From positions 62,001-126,000 of the forward strand of contig NZ_AYMG01000012.1 of assembly GCF_000633455.1 (NCBI RefSeq): DNA of 64,000 nt, given 5' to 3'. A model generated the notes under the pieces. That model had not been told where the DNA came from. It was given only the letters and a program-made list of their open reading frames with translations, and ran no database searches. Origin of the DNA: Pedobacter jeongneungensis (GTDB taxonomy: Bacteria; Bacteroidota; Bacteroidia; Sphingobacteriales; Sphingobacteriaceae). Below are positions 26,197 to 35,773 of this stretch, piece after piece (position 1 is the first letter of the stretch; each line of letters begins with the position of its first letter). A program made the translations under genes and the position numbers.

Positions 26197-27236
26197 ACTG
26201 TTAATTTTAAAGTGAGGTAAACATTAAACCAGCCATCTTTTTTCTCAATTTCCAGCTGATGTTCTTTGCCATAAAGTAAATTTAACCGTCTGCTTACATT
26301 TGCAAGGCCAATGCCAGATGCAGCATCTTTTACCTCAGTCTCGTCTTCGCTATATTTATTCCGGACAGTAAACGTCAAAAGTTCGTCTTCTGTTTTTAAG
26401 TTAACGAATATTTGGGGTTTTTCAATCATCCCGACCCCATGTTTAAAGGCATTTTCAATAAACGGGATCAATAACATGGGTTCAATCTCATCAAATTCAC
26501 TTTCAATATCAATGTTCGTTTCTATAGTTACCTTTTTACCGAAACGCTGTTTTTGCAAATCAATATAAGCCTGCAGGTATTCGGTTTCGGTTTTGATGGA
26601 TACTTTTTCTTCGTCAGTTTCATAAAGCATATATTGCATCAAACCTGATAATTTCATCACCGTTGGTTCCAATTCATTGCTTTTAAGCCTTACCAGCGCC
26701 ACAATATTGTTTAAAACATTAAAAATAAAGTGTGGACTGATCTGTGAACGCAAAAATGAAAGTTCGGTTTTCATATTTTCCTTTTCGCGTTGCAAAGCTC
26801 TTTTCTCCTCGTTAATCCGGTCATAGATCATGGTAAAGGCAGTACTGGCTGCAATCGTTAATAAAAATGTCGGTGTATTAAACCAAAGTGTACGGCCAAG
26901 GCTGAAATCAAAATCGGGCAGTAAAATCCTGAATAATATAGAATGAATGGTGATAGCCAAAAGTAAACAGCCAATAAACGATAAGCCATACCACAAATAT
27001 TTCTTTCTGTAAAAAAATGAGGGAATTAAAACCTTGTGATTTAAATAAAATATAGCAATCCAGTAGAAGTAACTGATGAAATTTAAGCGCAGGAACTGGT
27101 TTTCTTCGTAACTGCTTAGCGGGTGAGGAGGGCGGCTTCGGTTAACATTAATAATATAAGGCAAAGTGATCAAAATCACCCATACCAGAATATGCAGGGT
27201 AATTTTTATCCACTTTTTGGAGAAATTAATTGTCAT
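26193..27236 (-). CDS. LytS/YehU-type sensor histidine kinase
   Basis: A 347-aa membrane kinase using ATG 27236, which follows an A-rich stretch; in-frame ATGs at 27260 and 27299 are alternatives. Four helices lie at about residues 10-150, with no large periplasmic sensor. The His_kinase domain has SQISPHFIFNVLNNI (phospho-His) and the ATPase N-box PFIENAFKHGV and G-box GIGLANVSRRL. It pairs with the LytTR regulator (4-bp overlap) and follows the MacAB-TolC genes in the same direction. Confidence 0.92.
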   Translation of the reverse strand: MTINFSKKWIKITLHILVWVILITLPYIINVNRSRPPHPLSSYEENQFLRLNFISYFYWIAIFYLNHKVLIPSFFYRKKYLWYGLSFIGCLLLAITIHSILFRILLPDFDFSLGRTLWFNTPTFLLTIAASTAFTMIYDRINEEKRALQREKENMKTELSFLRSQISPHFIFNVLNNIVALVRLKSNELEPTVMKLSGLMQYMLYETDEEKVSIKTETEYLQAYIDLQKQRFGKKVTIETNIDIESEFDEIEPMLLIPFIENAFKHGVGMIEKPQIFVNLKTEDELLTFTVRNKYSEDETEVKDAASGIGLANVSRRLNLLYGKEHQLEIEKKDGWFNVYLTLKLTV

Positions 27237-27294
27237 TATTTTTTCTTTGGCGCTTTGCATCGCTAAGTTATTATTTATTATGTTTTTACGCTTT

Positions 27295-27364
27295 GTCACG
27301 CTGAATTAATTTCAGGGATCATGTTAAAATGCTTTAAGATCCCCCGCCTGCGCGGGCATGACGA
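27295..27364. repeat. Intergenic repeat (GTCACGCTGA type)
   Basis: Starts GTCACGCTGAATTAATTTCAG, contains the GC-rich hairpin CCCGCCTGCGCGGG and ends CATGACGA. It separates the efflux operon from the kinase gene and may attenuate read-through. Confidence 0.65.
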
Positions 27365-27388
27365 GATCGCTAGCCCTGGTGCTAATCG

Positions 27389-28612
27389 CTATTCGTATCT
27401 TAATGCATCGATCGGATCTAAATTAGAGGCTTTTTTTGCCGGGTAGTAGCCGAAAAAAACTCCTGTTACCGCACATACAATAAAGGAAATAACGATTGAA
27501 GATTCGGAAATTAAAATTGGCCAGTTTAGGAAGTAAGAAATAAGGTAAGCTGAACTTACACCCAATATCACCCCTATAATACCACCTGTAATACTGATTA
27601 AAACCGCTTCTATTAAAAATTGCATTAAAACATCTTGTCCGCGGGCACCGATTGACATACGTAAACCTATTTCTCGGGTACGTTCGGTAACCGAAACATA
27701 CATAATATTCATAATCCCTATACCACCAATAAATAGTGATATACCAGCAATAGCGGTTAAAAGAACGGTTAACATGCTACTGGTAGAACTGATGGTACTG
27801 ATTAATTCAGCCTGTGTACGTACCTGAAAATCGTCGGTTTCTGCCGCAGTTAACCTGTGGCTTTCTCTTATGGCATCCGAAATTTCGGTTGTGGCAGCTG
27901 CGCTTGAAGCTTCCGTAGTTGCAGAAGCATAAATACTCTGTAAGTAATTGGTCGCCGTAATTCTTTTTTGTACGGTGGTGAAAGGAGCAAGGATAATATC
28001 ATCCTGATCCTGACCAAAATTACTCTGTCCTTTAGGTTCTAAAATACCGATTACCTGAAAAGGAATATTTTTAAACCTGATGATCTGCCCGATCGGGTTG
28101 CTTCCGTCAGGAAATAGGTTATCGATTACGGTTTTACCCAACAGACAAACCTTAGCAAAACTTTTTACATCATTTTCTGAGAAAAGAATACCATCCTGAA
28201 GTTTTAACTGGCGGATGTTCAAATAATCCGGACTCACCCCGGTAATGGTGGTTGGCCAGTTATAACCACCTTTAATGGCCTGTCCACTCGTAGAGACTAC
28301 TGGAGATAAGCCATTTATATTTTTGGATTGTAACTTTTGAATTGCTGTAATATCTTCCAGTTTTAAAGTCTGAATGCTGCTTCCCTGCAAACGTACACCA
28401 CCGGGTTCATTACTTTGCGGCATAATGGTAATCATGTTTGAGCCCATTCCTGATAATGAAGACCTGATACTTTGTTTTGAACCTTCACCAATCGCCATCA
28501 TGGCAATTACCGCGGCCACCCCGATAATGATACCGAGCATGGTTAAAAAAGCACGTAGCTTATTTCTTTTTAATGCCCTGAAGGCAATCTTTAATAAATT
28601 TATAATGCTCAT
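27389..28612 (-). CDS. MacB-like ABC permease
   Basis: A 407-aa inner-membrane protein of the MacB/FtsX type. It has an N-terminal helix (residues 20-43, AFLTMLGIIIGVAAVIAMMAIG), a large periplasmic MacB-like core domain (about 45-270) and three C-terminal helices with ERTREIGLRMSIGA between the first two. It lacks a fused ATPase, which is encoded by the preceding gene. With the adaptor and TolC it forms a tripartite pump that drives export from the periplasm across the outer membrane. Confidence 0.93.
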   Translation of the reverse strand: MSIINLLKIAFRALKRNKLRAFLTMLGIIIGVAAVIAMMAIGEGSKQSIRSSLSGMGSNMITIMPQSNEPGGVRLQGSSIQTLKLEDITAIQKLQSKNINGLSPVVSTSGQAIKGGYNWPTTITGVSPDYLNIRQLKLQDGILFSENDVKSFAKVCLLGKTVIDNLFPDGSNPIGQIIRFKNIPFQVIGILEPKGQSNFGQDQDDIILAPFTTVQKRITATNYLQSIYASATTEASSAAATTEISDAIRESHRLTAAETDDFQVRTQAELISTISSTSSMLTVLLTAIAGISLFIGGIGIMNIMYVSVTERTREIGLRMSIGARGQDVLMQFLIEAVLISITGGIIGVILGVSSAYLISYFLNWPILISESSIVISFIVCAVTGVFFGYYPAKKASNLDPIDALRYE

Positions 28613-28624
28613 GATCTTCTCAAA

Positions 28625-29371
28625 TTAGTAATCATCAGATTCTGGTAAATTGGCAAGTGCCTCTTTGGCCGAACGTTGATTTTGATTGATACTGTCCTTT
28701 TGCACTTTTCCATCTCGAAGCATAATCGTTCTGGTACTAAAAGCAGCGATATCGGGTTCGTGCGTTACAAAAACAATGGTTTTACCTTCTGCATTCAGTT
28801 CCTGCATCAAAGCCATAATTTCGTATGAGGTACGGGTGTCTAAATTTCCGGTTGCTTCATCGGCTAAAATCATTACAGGGTGATTAACTAAAGCCCGGGC
28901 GATGGCTACACGCTGTTGCTGGCCACCAGAAAGCTGACTTGGAGTATGATCAAACCGCTCGGCAAGTTTTACCGATTCGAGCGATTTAATGGCTCTTTCT
29001 TTCCGTTCTTCAGCCGTGATGGTTTTGTTATAAAACAAAGGAAGCTCTACATTTTCCAGTGCCGATGTTCTCGGTAGCAAGTTATAGGCTTGAAAAACAA
29101 AACCAATCTTGGTATTCCGCAAGCCAGCCAGTTCATCACGGTTTAAGCTTTTAACATCAACACCATCAAGTAGGTAACTGCCCTCAGTAGGTTTATCTAA
29201 ACAACCCAGGATATTTAAAAGCGTCGTTTTACCCGAGCCACTACTGCCCATAATGGTTACAAATTCGCCGGCCTTGATATCGAAAGTGATGCCTTTCAAA
29301 GCCCTAACGGTTTGATCGCCCATTACAAACTCACGTTTTAAATCGTGTATATCTAATATCTTCTGTTCCAT
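28625..29371 (-). CDS. MacB-like ABC ATPase (LolD/MacB family)
   Basis: A 248-aa ATPase: Walker A GSSGSGKTTL, Q-loop GFVFQAYNLLP, signature LSGGQQQRVAIA, Walker B ILADEATGNLD, switch FVTHEPD. Its ATG overlaps the TAA of the adaptor gene by 1 bp (TAATG), suggesting translational coupling. It powers the permease encoded 12 bp downstream. Confidence 0.95.
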   Translation of the reverse strand: MEQKILDIHDLKREFVMGDQTVRALKGITFDIKAGEFVTIMGSSGSGKTTLLNILGCLDKPTEGSYLLDGVDVKSLNRDELAGLRNTKIGFVFQAYNLLPRTSALENVELPLFYNKTITAEERKERAIKSLESVKLAERFDHTPSQLSGGQQQRVAIARALVNHPVMILADEATGNLDTRTSYEIMALMQELNAEGKTIVFVTHEPDIAAFSTRTIMLRDGKVQKDSINQNQRSAKEALANLPESDDY

Positions 29372-30564
29372 TATTTCCTTCTGTTACCGCCTGGGCGTTT
29401 TGGCATAAAAGGACTAGATTGACCTTGAGCTGCCGCCTGACTTTTACCCATGCTTTGTGAACCAGTAATCACTACATCTGCCGCTGCTAATCCTGATAAA
29501 ACTTCAACATGTGTATTGTCGTTTATACCGGTTTTAATTTTCTTCTGCACCAGTTCTTTCTGACTTTTTTGTACCCAAACATAAGCTTCGTCGGCTCCCG
29601 CCGGCTTTCTGTCTGGATTAATCCAGCTCATTTGATATTTACCAGCTAATGTTGAATCCGGAGCAAATTTTATAGCTTTGGTTGGGATAAGCAACGCATT
29701 ATTTACCTCTTTGGTGAAGATGGTGATGTTTGCTGTCATACCGGGTTTTAACTTATTTGCATCATTCGAGGTATTGATAATGGTTTTATAAGTAACCACA
29801 TTTGATGAAATGGATGGACTTAACCTGATCTCCTGAATGGTTCCTTTAAATGTATCGTTTAAAAACGCATCAACAGTAAATGTGGCTCTTTCTCCTTTTG
29901 AAATATCGCCTACATCTGCCTCATCTACAGATGCTTCTACCTGCATTTTGGTCAGGTCCTTCGCAATACTGAAAATGGTTGGTGTACTGAAACTTGCCGC
30001 TACAGTTGTTCCTTCACTTACACTTCTCGAAAGTACGGTTCCATCAATTGGAGAATAAATACTTGCTAGTGATAAGTTCTTTTGTGCCGAGGCAAGTTGT
30101 GCTCTAATGCTATTAACCGATGCTTTTGAAGCGTTATAGGTATATAGTGCATTATCATAATCTGCTTTGCTTACCGCACCAACTTTATACAAATTACTTT
30201 GACGGCTGAAATTGCCCTGCTGGTAAACCAATGCACTTTGAGCGCTAACCAGGTTGGCCTGATATTGGTTTACAGTCGCCTCAAACAAGGTTTTGTCAAG
30301 TTCGGCAAGGAGCTGTCCTTTTTTAACCTTTGAGTTGAAATCAGCATAAAGCGTTTTAATGGTTCCCGAAACCTGTGTACCTACAGCCACCGTATCTACC
30401 GGTTGTACTTTACCTGTGGCGGTAACATTTTCTGAAATATAACCCATTTTAGGTTTTTCGGTTTCGAGAACAACCACCTGTTCTTTTTTGCGCAAAGCGA
30501 AGTACCAAACCGCAAACAATGCAACTGCGATACCGATGATAATAAATATTGTTTTCTTTTTCAT
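29371..30564 (-). CDS. MacA-like periplasmic adaptor
   Basis: A 397-aa HlyD-family protein. An N-terminal membrane anchor (about residues 4-22) is followed by a biotinyl-lipoyl half-domain (VQPVDTVAVGTQVSGTI), an alpha-hairpin with coiled-coil character (about 95-165), the second lipoyl half (SIYSPIDGTVLSRSVSEGTTVAA), then a beta-barrel and membrane-proximal domain. The C-terminus is low-complexity (Gln/Ala/Ser, then basic). It bridges the MacB-like permease and the TolC-like channel. Confidence 0.94.
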   Translation of the reverse strand: MKKKTIFIIIGIAVALFAVWYFALRKKEQVVVLETEKPKMGYISENVTATGKVQPVDTVAVGTQVSGTIKTLYADFNSKVKKGQLLAELDKTLFEATVNQYQANLVSAQSALVYQQGNFSRQSNLYKVGAVSKADYDNALYTYNASKASVNSIRAQLASAQKNLSLASIYSPIDGTVLSRSVSEGTTVAASFSTPTIFSIAKDLTKMQVEASVDEADVGDISKGERATFTVDAFLNDTFKGTIQEIRLSPSISSNVVTYKTIINTSNDANKLKPGMTANITIFTKEVNNALLIPTKAIKFAPDSTLAGKYQMSWINPDRKPAGADEAYVWVQKSQKELVQKKIKTGINDNTHVEVLSGLAAADVVITGSQSMGKSQAAAQGQSSPFMPKRPGGNRRK

Positions 30565-30609
30565 GATTCAAATATTAAGTAGACTAGGCGGTAGCCATCA
30601 TCATGTATT

Positions 30610-31905
30610 TTAGTTAGTAATAGGAACGCCTGTGTAAAAATTATAGATCTTAGTGTAAAGGCTTGCGGTATATTTGGCTTGAACAAATGCCTGTAAAGCC
30701 TGCACATATAAGTTTTTCTGTTGGAGGTTTTCTACAATATTGTTGGTGCCTTCTTTTAAAGCAGCGTTCGAAATGCGCAAAGCCTCGCTTGTATATTTAA
30801 ACTGTTCCTGTGCTGCCGCATATTGGCTATTTGCATTCTGTACGTTAATGTAAGCGCGTTCTACATTTTGAGTAAGTGTCGTTTTAGTATCCAAAAGAGA
30901 TAAACGAGCCTGTTCTATACCAATATTTGCCTTTGCAACGTTTGTTTTGGTTACTTTTCTGTCAAAAATCGGAATAGATAGCGTTAAGCCTAAGTTTTGA
31001 TAAAAGCTATTATTTAGCTGATAGCCATAGCCACCAATATTATTATTGTTATAGCCTGTATTTAGCGATCCGCCTAAACTCAGCGTAGGGCGTAAGGTTG
31101 ACTTTGCTTTAGCCAGCTCGGTGGTTTGAAGCTGGATATTCAATTCACCGCTTTTAATTTCCGGACGGGTGCGCAATGCCTGATCTTGTGCCGAAGCTAA
31201 ATTATCCAATGCCGGGGCTACTGCAACGGTATCAGTTGTACTTACTTCAAAAGGAGTAGCTGTGGGAATTTGTAACAGTTGTTTTAAGGTTAAAATATTC
31301 TGCTGTAAAGTATTCTGCGCTGTAACCAAAGTATATTTATCGTTGGCATAAGTAGCCTGCAACTGCAACAGATCTTTTTTTGCAATGGTTCCAAATTTAA
31401 ATTGCTGTTCTGATTGTTTAACCTGCGCTTCGCTGGTGGTCAACAAATCTTTTAAATAAGTGATATTTTCTCTGGCCAATAGAATATTCAGATAAGCCTG
31501 TGTGATGGAGATGGTAATATCGTTTTTAGCGGCTTCTACCGATAGATTTGCAGTTTGCAGGCTAAGTTCTTTAGACTTGATGTCGTTTTTTAAATAACTT
31601 CCATTGTAAAGCGTCATATCAGAACTTAAGCCAAAACCACTGGTATTTTGCAAGCCTGATTTATAATTGGTGATGGCTTGTGAAACATTCCCGCTCAGAT
31701 TTGGAAGTACAGCTGCTTTCGAAGCAATTAAATTTTGCTCAGCCGTTTGAGAACTCAGCTTTAAGGTATTGATGCTGATGTTTTTTTCTTTGGCGTACCC
31801 GATAGCCGTTTTCAGATCCCAAACTTGTGGGATATCCTGAGCTTTGGTTTTGAAGCCCGCACCAAGCAAAATGAGTACGACAATATATTTAATGTATCTG
31901 CTCAT
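30610..31905 (-). CDS. TolC-family outer membrane efflux protein
   Basis: A 431-aa protein with a signal peptide (to about residue 22, KTKAQ) and two repeated OEP domains of heptad-rich helices (about 30-220 and 230-425). It forms the outer-membrane channel of the pump. It is the first gene of the operon TolC, adaptor, ATPase, permease. TolC-first order is common in Bacteroidota. Confidence 0.93.
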   Translation of the reverse strand: MSRYIKYIVVLILLGAGFKTKAQDIPQVWDLKTAIGYAKEKNISINTLKLSSQTAEQNLIASKAAVLPNLSGNVSQAITNYKSGLQNTSGFGLSSDMTLYNGSYLKNDIKSKELSLQTANLSVEAAKNDITISITQAYLNILLARENITYLKDLLTTSEAQVKQSEQQFKFGTIAKKDLLQLQATYANDKYTLVTAQNTLQQNILTLKQLLQIPTATPFEVSTTDTVAVAPALDNLASAQDQALRTRPEIKSGELNIQLQTTELAKAKSTLRPTLSLGGSLNTGYNNNNIGGYGYQLNNSFYQNLGLTLSIPIFDRKVTKTNVAKANIGIEQARLSLLDTKTTLTQNVERAYINVQNANSQYAAAQEQFKYTSEALRISNAALKEGTNNIVENLQQKNLYVQALQAFVQAKYTASLYTKIYNFYTGVPITN

Positions 31906-32211
31906 GGCGAATAAATTTTGTGTCTATAGAACTATTGAACACAAAAATATATCCGATTAAGGCCACATTTTAACAATTGAGACCAATGCAGAGAATACTG
32001 CGACGAAAGGTTAAAACTTTGAGATCAGTTGAAAACGGACTTCAATCAAGAAGTAGGACATTTTGTGTTTTTGGACAAAAAATAACACACATGCTTTAGA
32101 TGTTCTCAGGTGACTTAAGTGGTAAAAAAAATAATTGAACTACCTAAGTTACCTGAGAACTATGCGCACCAAAAAGATACAATTGTTTTTTTGTGTCTTC
32201 GTGGTCAAAAA
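31906..32211. other. 306-bp gap between efflux operon and MFS gene
   Basis: No ORF is convincing. The gap contains an imperfect 22-bp inverted repeat, GTTCTCAGGTGACTTAAGTG (from 32102) against CACTTGAG-like ACTACCTAAGTTACCTGAGA (32139-32158), with a 15-nt A-rich loop. It also has the tail TGTGTCTTCGTGGTCAAAAA (32191-32210), which resembles a widespread short repeat. The promoter of the TolC operon should lie near 31906-31980. Confidence 0.6.
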
Positions 32212-33438
32212 TTAATGCGCTATAATAGTAGAATCAGATGAGGCTTCAACTTCACTGGTGATAAACCTTCTACCAATTAATAAACAAAATAGGGCTATAA
32301 AAGCGGCAGCAGTCATAACCAGTGGCATTGGTACTACTGAATGCTCACTAAATAAACTTACCATTACCGAGGCTAAAGCACCCAATCCCATTTGCAAGGC
32401 ACCCATTAACGCAGATGCGCTACCCGCATTTTTGGTGAAAGGTGCGAGAGATAAAGCAGCAGCATTAGGATTGATCAGGCCTAGGCAGGCCAGAAATAAT
32501 GCGATAAAACCAATGGTAGAATATAAGTTTAGCCAGTTATTTAATGCGAAAATCAAAAAGATCAAACTGAAAACACATTGTGCAATTAATGCCCAGGTTA
32601 CAATCTTTTTGCTCGTAAACCATTTTAAAATCAGGCTATTCACCTGACTTGAGCCTATAAAAGCTACCGATAACAGGGCGAAAATCCAGCCATAACCTGT
32701 TTTACTTACTTCATAAATCTTCATGAATACCTGAGGGGATGAAGATACATAAGCAAACAAACCTGAAAAAGTGATGGAACTTATTAGCGCGTAGGTATAA
32801 AATTGCGGTTCTTTTAAAACGGTGTAAAAATTGGTTAAAATAGGCTTCGGTTTTAAAGAATAGCTCGGATCAGGTTTATAACTTTCCGGTAATTTAAAAA
32901 TAGAGGCCAGAAGCATTAAAACCGCCATCAAACCTAAAAATACAAATACATATTTCCATCCTAAGGCCGAAATTAAGTAACCACCAGCAGTTGGTGCAAG
33001 CATCGGTGAAACAGCAATTACCAGCATTAATGAAGCAAAAACCTTTGGACTTTCTTCTACAGAGAATAAGTCCCTAACCATTGCCACAGAAGCTACGGCT
33101 GTGGCACAGCTCCCGATGGCCTGTACAAAACGTAAAACAATCAATTGATTCACATCAGTTACCGCCAAACATAAAAAAGAAGCAAAAATATATAGTGCTA
33201 AACCAAAGTATAAAGGTTTTTTTCTTCCATATTTATCCAAAAGCGGGCCGTATAATAACTGACCAGCAGAAATCCCGATAAAAAAACTCGATAAAGAAAG
33301 TGCAACAGTAGATTCGGTGCTTTTTAAATCCTTTGCAATATCCACAAAACCAGGTAGGTACATATCAATTGAAAAGGGGCCAAGCGCAGCCAGTGAGCCC
33401 AAAATAAGGATCAAGAAAAAGTGTTGTTTTTTAGCCAT
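32212..33438 (-). CDS. MFS drug exporter, Bcr/CflA type
   Basis: A 408-aa inner-membrane proton antiporter with 12 predicted helices. The N-terminus LAALGPFSIDMYLPGF and the loop 2-3 motif GPLLDKYGRKKPLYFG are signatures of the Bcr/CflA (bicyclomycin/chloramphenicol) subfamily. RFVQAIGSCATAVASVAMVRDLF is also typical. Substrate unknown. It is monocistronic. Confidence 0.92.
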   Translation of the reverse strand: MAKKQHFFLILILGSLAALGPFSIDMYLPGFVDIAKDLKSTESTVALSLSSFFIGISAGQLLYGPLLDKYGRKKPLYFGLALYIFASFLCLAVTDVNQLIVLRFVQAIGSCATAVASVAMVRDLFSVEESPKVFASLMLVIAVSPMLAPTAGGYLISALGWKYVFVFLGLMAVLMLLASIFKLPESYKPDPSYSLKPKPILTNFYTVLKEPQFYTYALISSITFSGLFAYVSSSPQVFMKIYEVSKTGYGWIFALLSVAFIGSSQVNSLILKWFTSKKIVTWALIAQCVFSLIFLIFALNNWLNLYSTIGFIALFLACLGLINPNAAALSLAPFTKNAGSASALMGALQMGLGALASVMVSLFSEHSVVPMPLVMTAAAFIALFCLLIGRRFITSEVEASSDSTIIAH

Positions 33439-33639
33439 GAAATTACCAGAATTTGATGGCGCAAAGATTGGGAGATTTAAGTTCTTAACCTATTTTTAGC
33501 GTCGAATGATTGTAAAAATCATCATTTTATGTTGAACTAATTTTACAGTAGGGCAGATGCGTAATCTTTGTGTTATCAATGCTAAAAATAGAAGCCTCTT
33601 TATGCTAAAATCTGTGATTTATTTTTAGATTTATACTCT

Positions 33640-34410
33640 ATGACTTTTAAGACGAAAGAAAGCCGTTTACTACTCATTCTGGGTAGCTTTTTTGTGGCCA
33701 ATGCCATTTTATCAGAGTTTATCGGGGTTAAATTATTTAGTGTGGAGGAGACGTTAGGGATTAAAAAGTTTGACATTAACCTTCTTGGTGTTCCCAACTT
33801 GTCATTTGTGATGTCTGCCGGTGTATTAACCTGGCCTATTATTTTCATCATGACTGATATTATAAACGAATATTTTGGTGTTAAGCAGGTCCGCTTTCTA
33901 TCTGTCCTTACCTCAATTTTAATCGCTTTTGCTTTTTTGGTGGTATGGGGATCAATGCATTTAAGTGCTGCTGATTTTTGGGTGCATCAAAACATTAATG
34001 GGGAAGACCTGAATATGAACAATGCTTTCGCTGGGATTTTCGGACAAGGCATGTGGATTATTGTAGGTTCCATCACTGCATTTATTATTGGACAGCTGGC
34101 AGATGTTTTGATTTTCCACCGGATTAAAAAAATTACCGGAGAACGTGCATTATGGTTACGTGCAACCGGCTCAACATTGGTATCGCAACTAATTGACAGT
34201 TTTGTGGTGATTTTTATCGCCTTTTATTTAAACCCGCAATACCATTACAGCTGGAAAATGGTCGCCGCAATCGGCTTGGTTAATTATACTTATAAATTTA
34301 TTGTCGCCATTTTAATGACGCCTATTTTATATGTAGTACATGCCATTATAGACGGTTATTTAGGAAAAGACCTGGCGCACAAACTGATTAAAATGGCAGG
34401 TAGGGGATAA
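33640..34410 (+). CDS. Queuosine precursor transporter, YhhQ/DUF165 family
   Basis: A 256-aa inner-membrane protein with about six or seven helices. The block LTWPIIFIMTDIINEYFGVKQVRFLS is diagnostic for YhhQ (DUF165), which imports 7-cyano-7-deazaguanine for queuosine in tRNA. The helix ending RATGSTLVSQLIDSFVVIFIAF is also typical. I searched the leader by eye for a preQ1 riboswitch and saw none. The following lipoprotein gene starts 21 bp later. Confidence 0.9.
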   Translation: MTFKTKESRLLLILGSFFVANAILSEFIGVKLFSVEETLGIKKFDINLLGVPNLSFVMSAGVLTWPIIFIMTDIINEYFGVKQVRFLSVLTSILIAFAFLVVWGSMHLSAADFWVHQNINGEDLNMNNAFAGIFGQGMWIIVGSITAFIIGQLADVLIFHRIKKITGERALWLRATGSTLVSQLIDSFVVIFIAFYLNPQYHYSWKMVAAIGLVNYTYKFIVAILMTPILYVVHAIIDGYLGKDLAHKLIKMAGRG

Positions 34411-34431
34411 TTTAACCAAATAATATAAAAT

Positions 34432-34881
34432 ATGAGATTAAACATTTTAATGCTCTTTGCTGTGCTTTCGTTATTGGCTTGTGCCAATAAAAACGAAAAT
34501 AAAAAAGACCTTGATATTCAGGGTACCTGGCAATTGATTTCGGCTACCACTATTGATAAAGGAAAAAGTGAAACCACTGATTATTCAGGAAAACTGAAGA
34601 TGATCAAGCTATTTAATAACAGCCATTTTGCTTTTCTGAAACATAGTCTTGATCCCAAAGATACCACTAGTTTTGATGCAGGCGGTGGAACGTTCATACT
34701 AAAAGGAGAGGATTACACCGAACACCTGGAATATTATAAAAACAAAAATTGGGAAGGCAAATCCTTTAATTTTAAACTGGCCATTCATCAGGATACTTTA
34801 ATCCAAAAAGGAGTTGAAAAAGTAGAAGCCGCAGGGGTTGATCGTGTGATTATAGAGAAATATATTAGGGTAAAACCTTAA
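34432..34881 (+). CDS. Lipocalin-like lipoprotein of unknown function
   Basis: A 149-aa protein with a lipobox (LLACANK, Cys17). GTWQLISATT at about residue 30 resembles the start of lipocalin-like domains common in Bacteroidota lipoproteins, and the rest is beta-rich. Probably anchored in the envelope. Possibly cotranscribed with the yhhQ-like gene. Confidence 0.78.
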   Translation: MRLNILMLFAVLSLLACANKNENKKDLDIQGTWQLISATTIDKGKSETTDYSGKLKMIKLFNNSHFAFLKHSLDPKDTTSFDAGGGTFILKGEDYTEHLEYYKNKNWEGKSFNFKLAIHQDTLIQKGVEKVEAAGVDRVIIEKYIRVKP

Positions 34882-34924
34882 CACGACTTATTATACTCAA
34901 TTTTAATTCGAGATGTTTTTAAAT

Positions 34925-34966
34925 AGAACATATTGTTGTTCTGATATAAAACATTTCTTATATTTG
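34925..34966 (+). promoter_or_regulatory. Autoregulated leaderless promoter of the toxin-antitoxin pair
   Basis: AGAACA (34925-34930) and TGTTCT (34937-34942) form a perfect inverted repeat with a 6-nt spacer, at the place of a -33 element. The -7 box TATATTTG (34959-34966) ends 4 bp before the ATG at 34971. The XRE domain of the antitoxin is the obvious candidate to bind the repeat. Confidence 0.6.
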
Positions 34967-34970
34967 AGGT

Positions 34971-35771
34971 ATGGGAAATGAGCTTTCGAAAAAAGAAATA
35001 GGTGAGCGTATTATAAATCTGCGTTTAAAAAAAGGATTCTCTCAGGATGATCTTGCAAAAAGTATTGGCATTTCGCGTCCATCATTAACACAGATAGAGT
35101 TGGGCAATAGAGGAATCAGTTTCAGTGAAATGCAAAAAATATCGGTTGTTTTGAGCTTTTCTCTGGATGACTTTGTATCTAAAAAATTTTACAACAAACA
35201 GTATTTAGAACTTCCGGATGAAGCAGAGGAAAATATTTCTGAAGAGCGTATTTCTGTACCTACATTAAATATAAATAAGTTTAAAAATATTTTGCTTTAC
35301 ATATTGGAGCGTTGTTCTGGCAAACCCAATGTAGGCGAAACAGTACTGTACAAATTGCTTTATTTCTCTGATTTCAATTATTACGAATTATATGAGGAAC
35401 ATTTAACTGGTGCCAATTATAAAAAACTTCCTTACGGTCCCGTTCCTCAAAAACTGGATATAATTATCGATCAGATGATTGAATTAAAACAGCTTGAAAA
35501 AATCAAAACAGATTATAAAGGCTTTCCTCAAAAGCGATTTATACCACTAGAAAAAGCAGACTTAACAAGGCTCAAAGCCAGCGAAAAGGATGTAATTGAT
35601 AAAGTAATCGATCAGATGAGCGATTGGTCTGCCAATGCTATAAGCGATTATTCACATAAAGATTTGCCTTGGGAAGTAACCGAAATTGGCAACGATATCA
35701 GTTATAATTTAGCTTTTTATCGCGAATTGCCTTATTCAGTAAGGGTTTATAATGAGGAAGAAAACGATTGA
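34971..35771 (+). CDS. XRE-Panacea (DUF4065) antitoxin
   Basis: A 266-aa two-domain protein. Residues about 8-63 are an XRE helix-turn-helix (KKGFSQDDLAKSIGISRPSLTQIELG in parts). Residues about 95-245 are a Panacea/DUF4065 domain, shown by VLYKLLYFSDFNYYELY, LTGANYKKLPYGPVP and the C-terminal ISDYSHKDLPW. Panacea domains are known as antitoxin domains that neutralise many unrelated toxins. The promoter repeat suggests autorepression. Its TGA is next to the toxin gene, in the usual antitoxin-first order. Confidence 0.9.
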   Translation: MGNELSKKEIGERIINLRLKKGFSQDDLAKSIGISRPSLTQIELGNRGISFSEMQKISVVLSFSLDDFVSKKFYNKQYLELPDEAEENISEERISVPTLNINKFKNILLYILERCSGKPNVGETVLYKLLYFSDFNYYELYEEHLTGANYKKLPYGPVPQKLDIIIDQMIELKQLEKIKTDYKGFPQKRFIPLEKADLTRLKASEKDVIDKVIDQMSDWSANAISDYSHKDLPWEVTEIGNDISYNLAFYRELPYSVRVYNEEEND

Positions 35772-35773
35772 TT

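Noticed and set aside
33439..33639. preQ1 riboswitch before the yhhQ-like gene
   Set aside because: No preQ1 aptamer pattern (short hairpin with an A-rich tail pairing) could be found.
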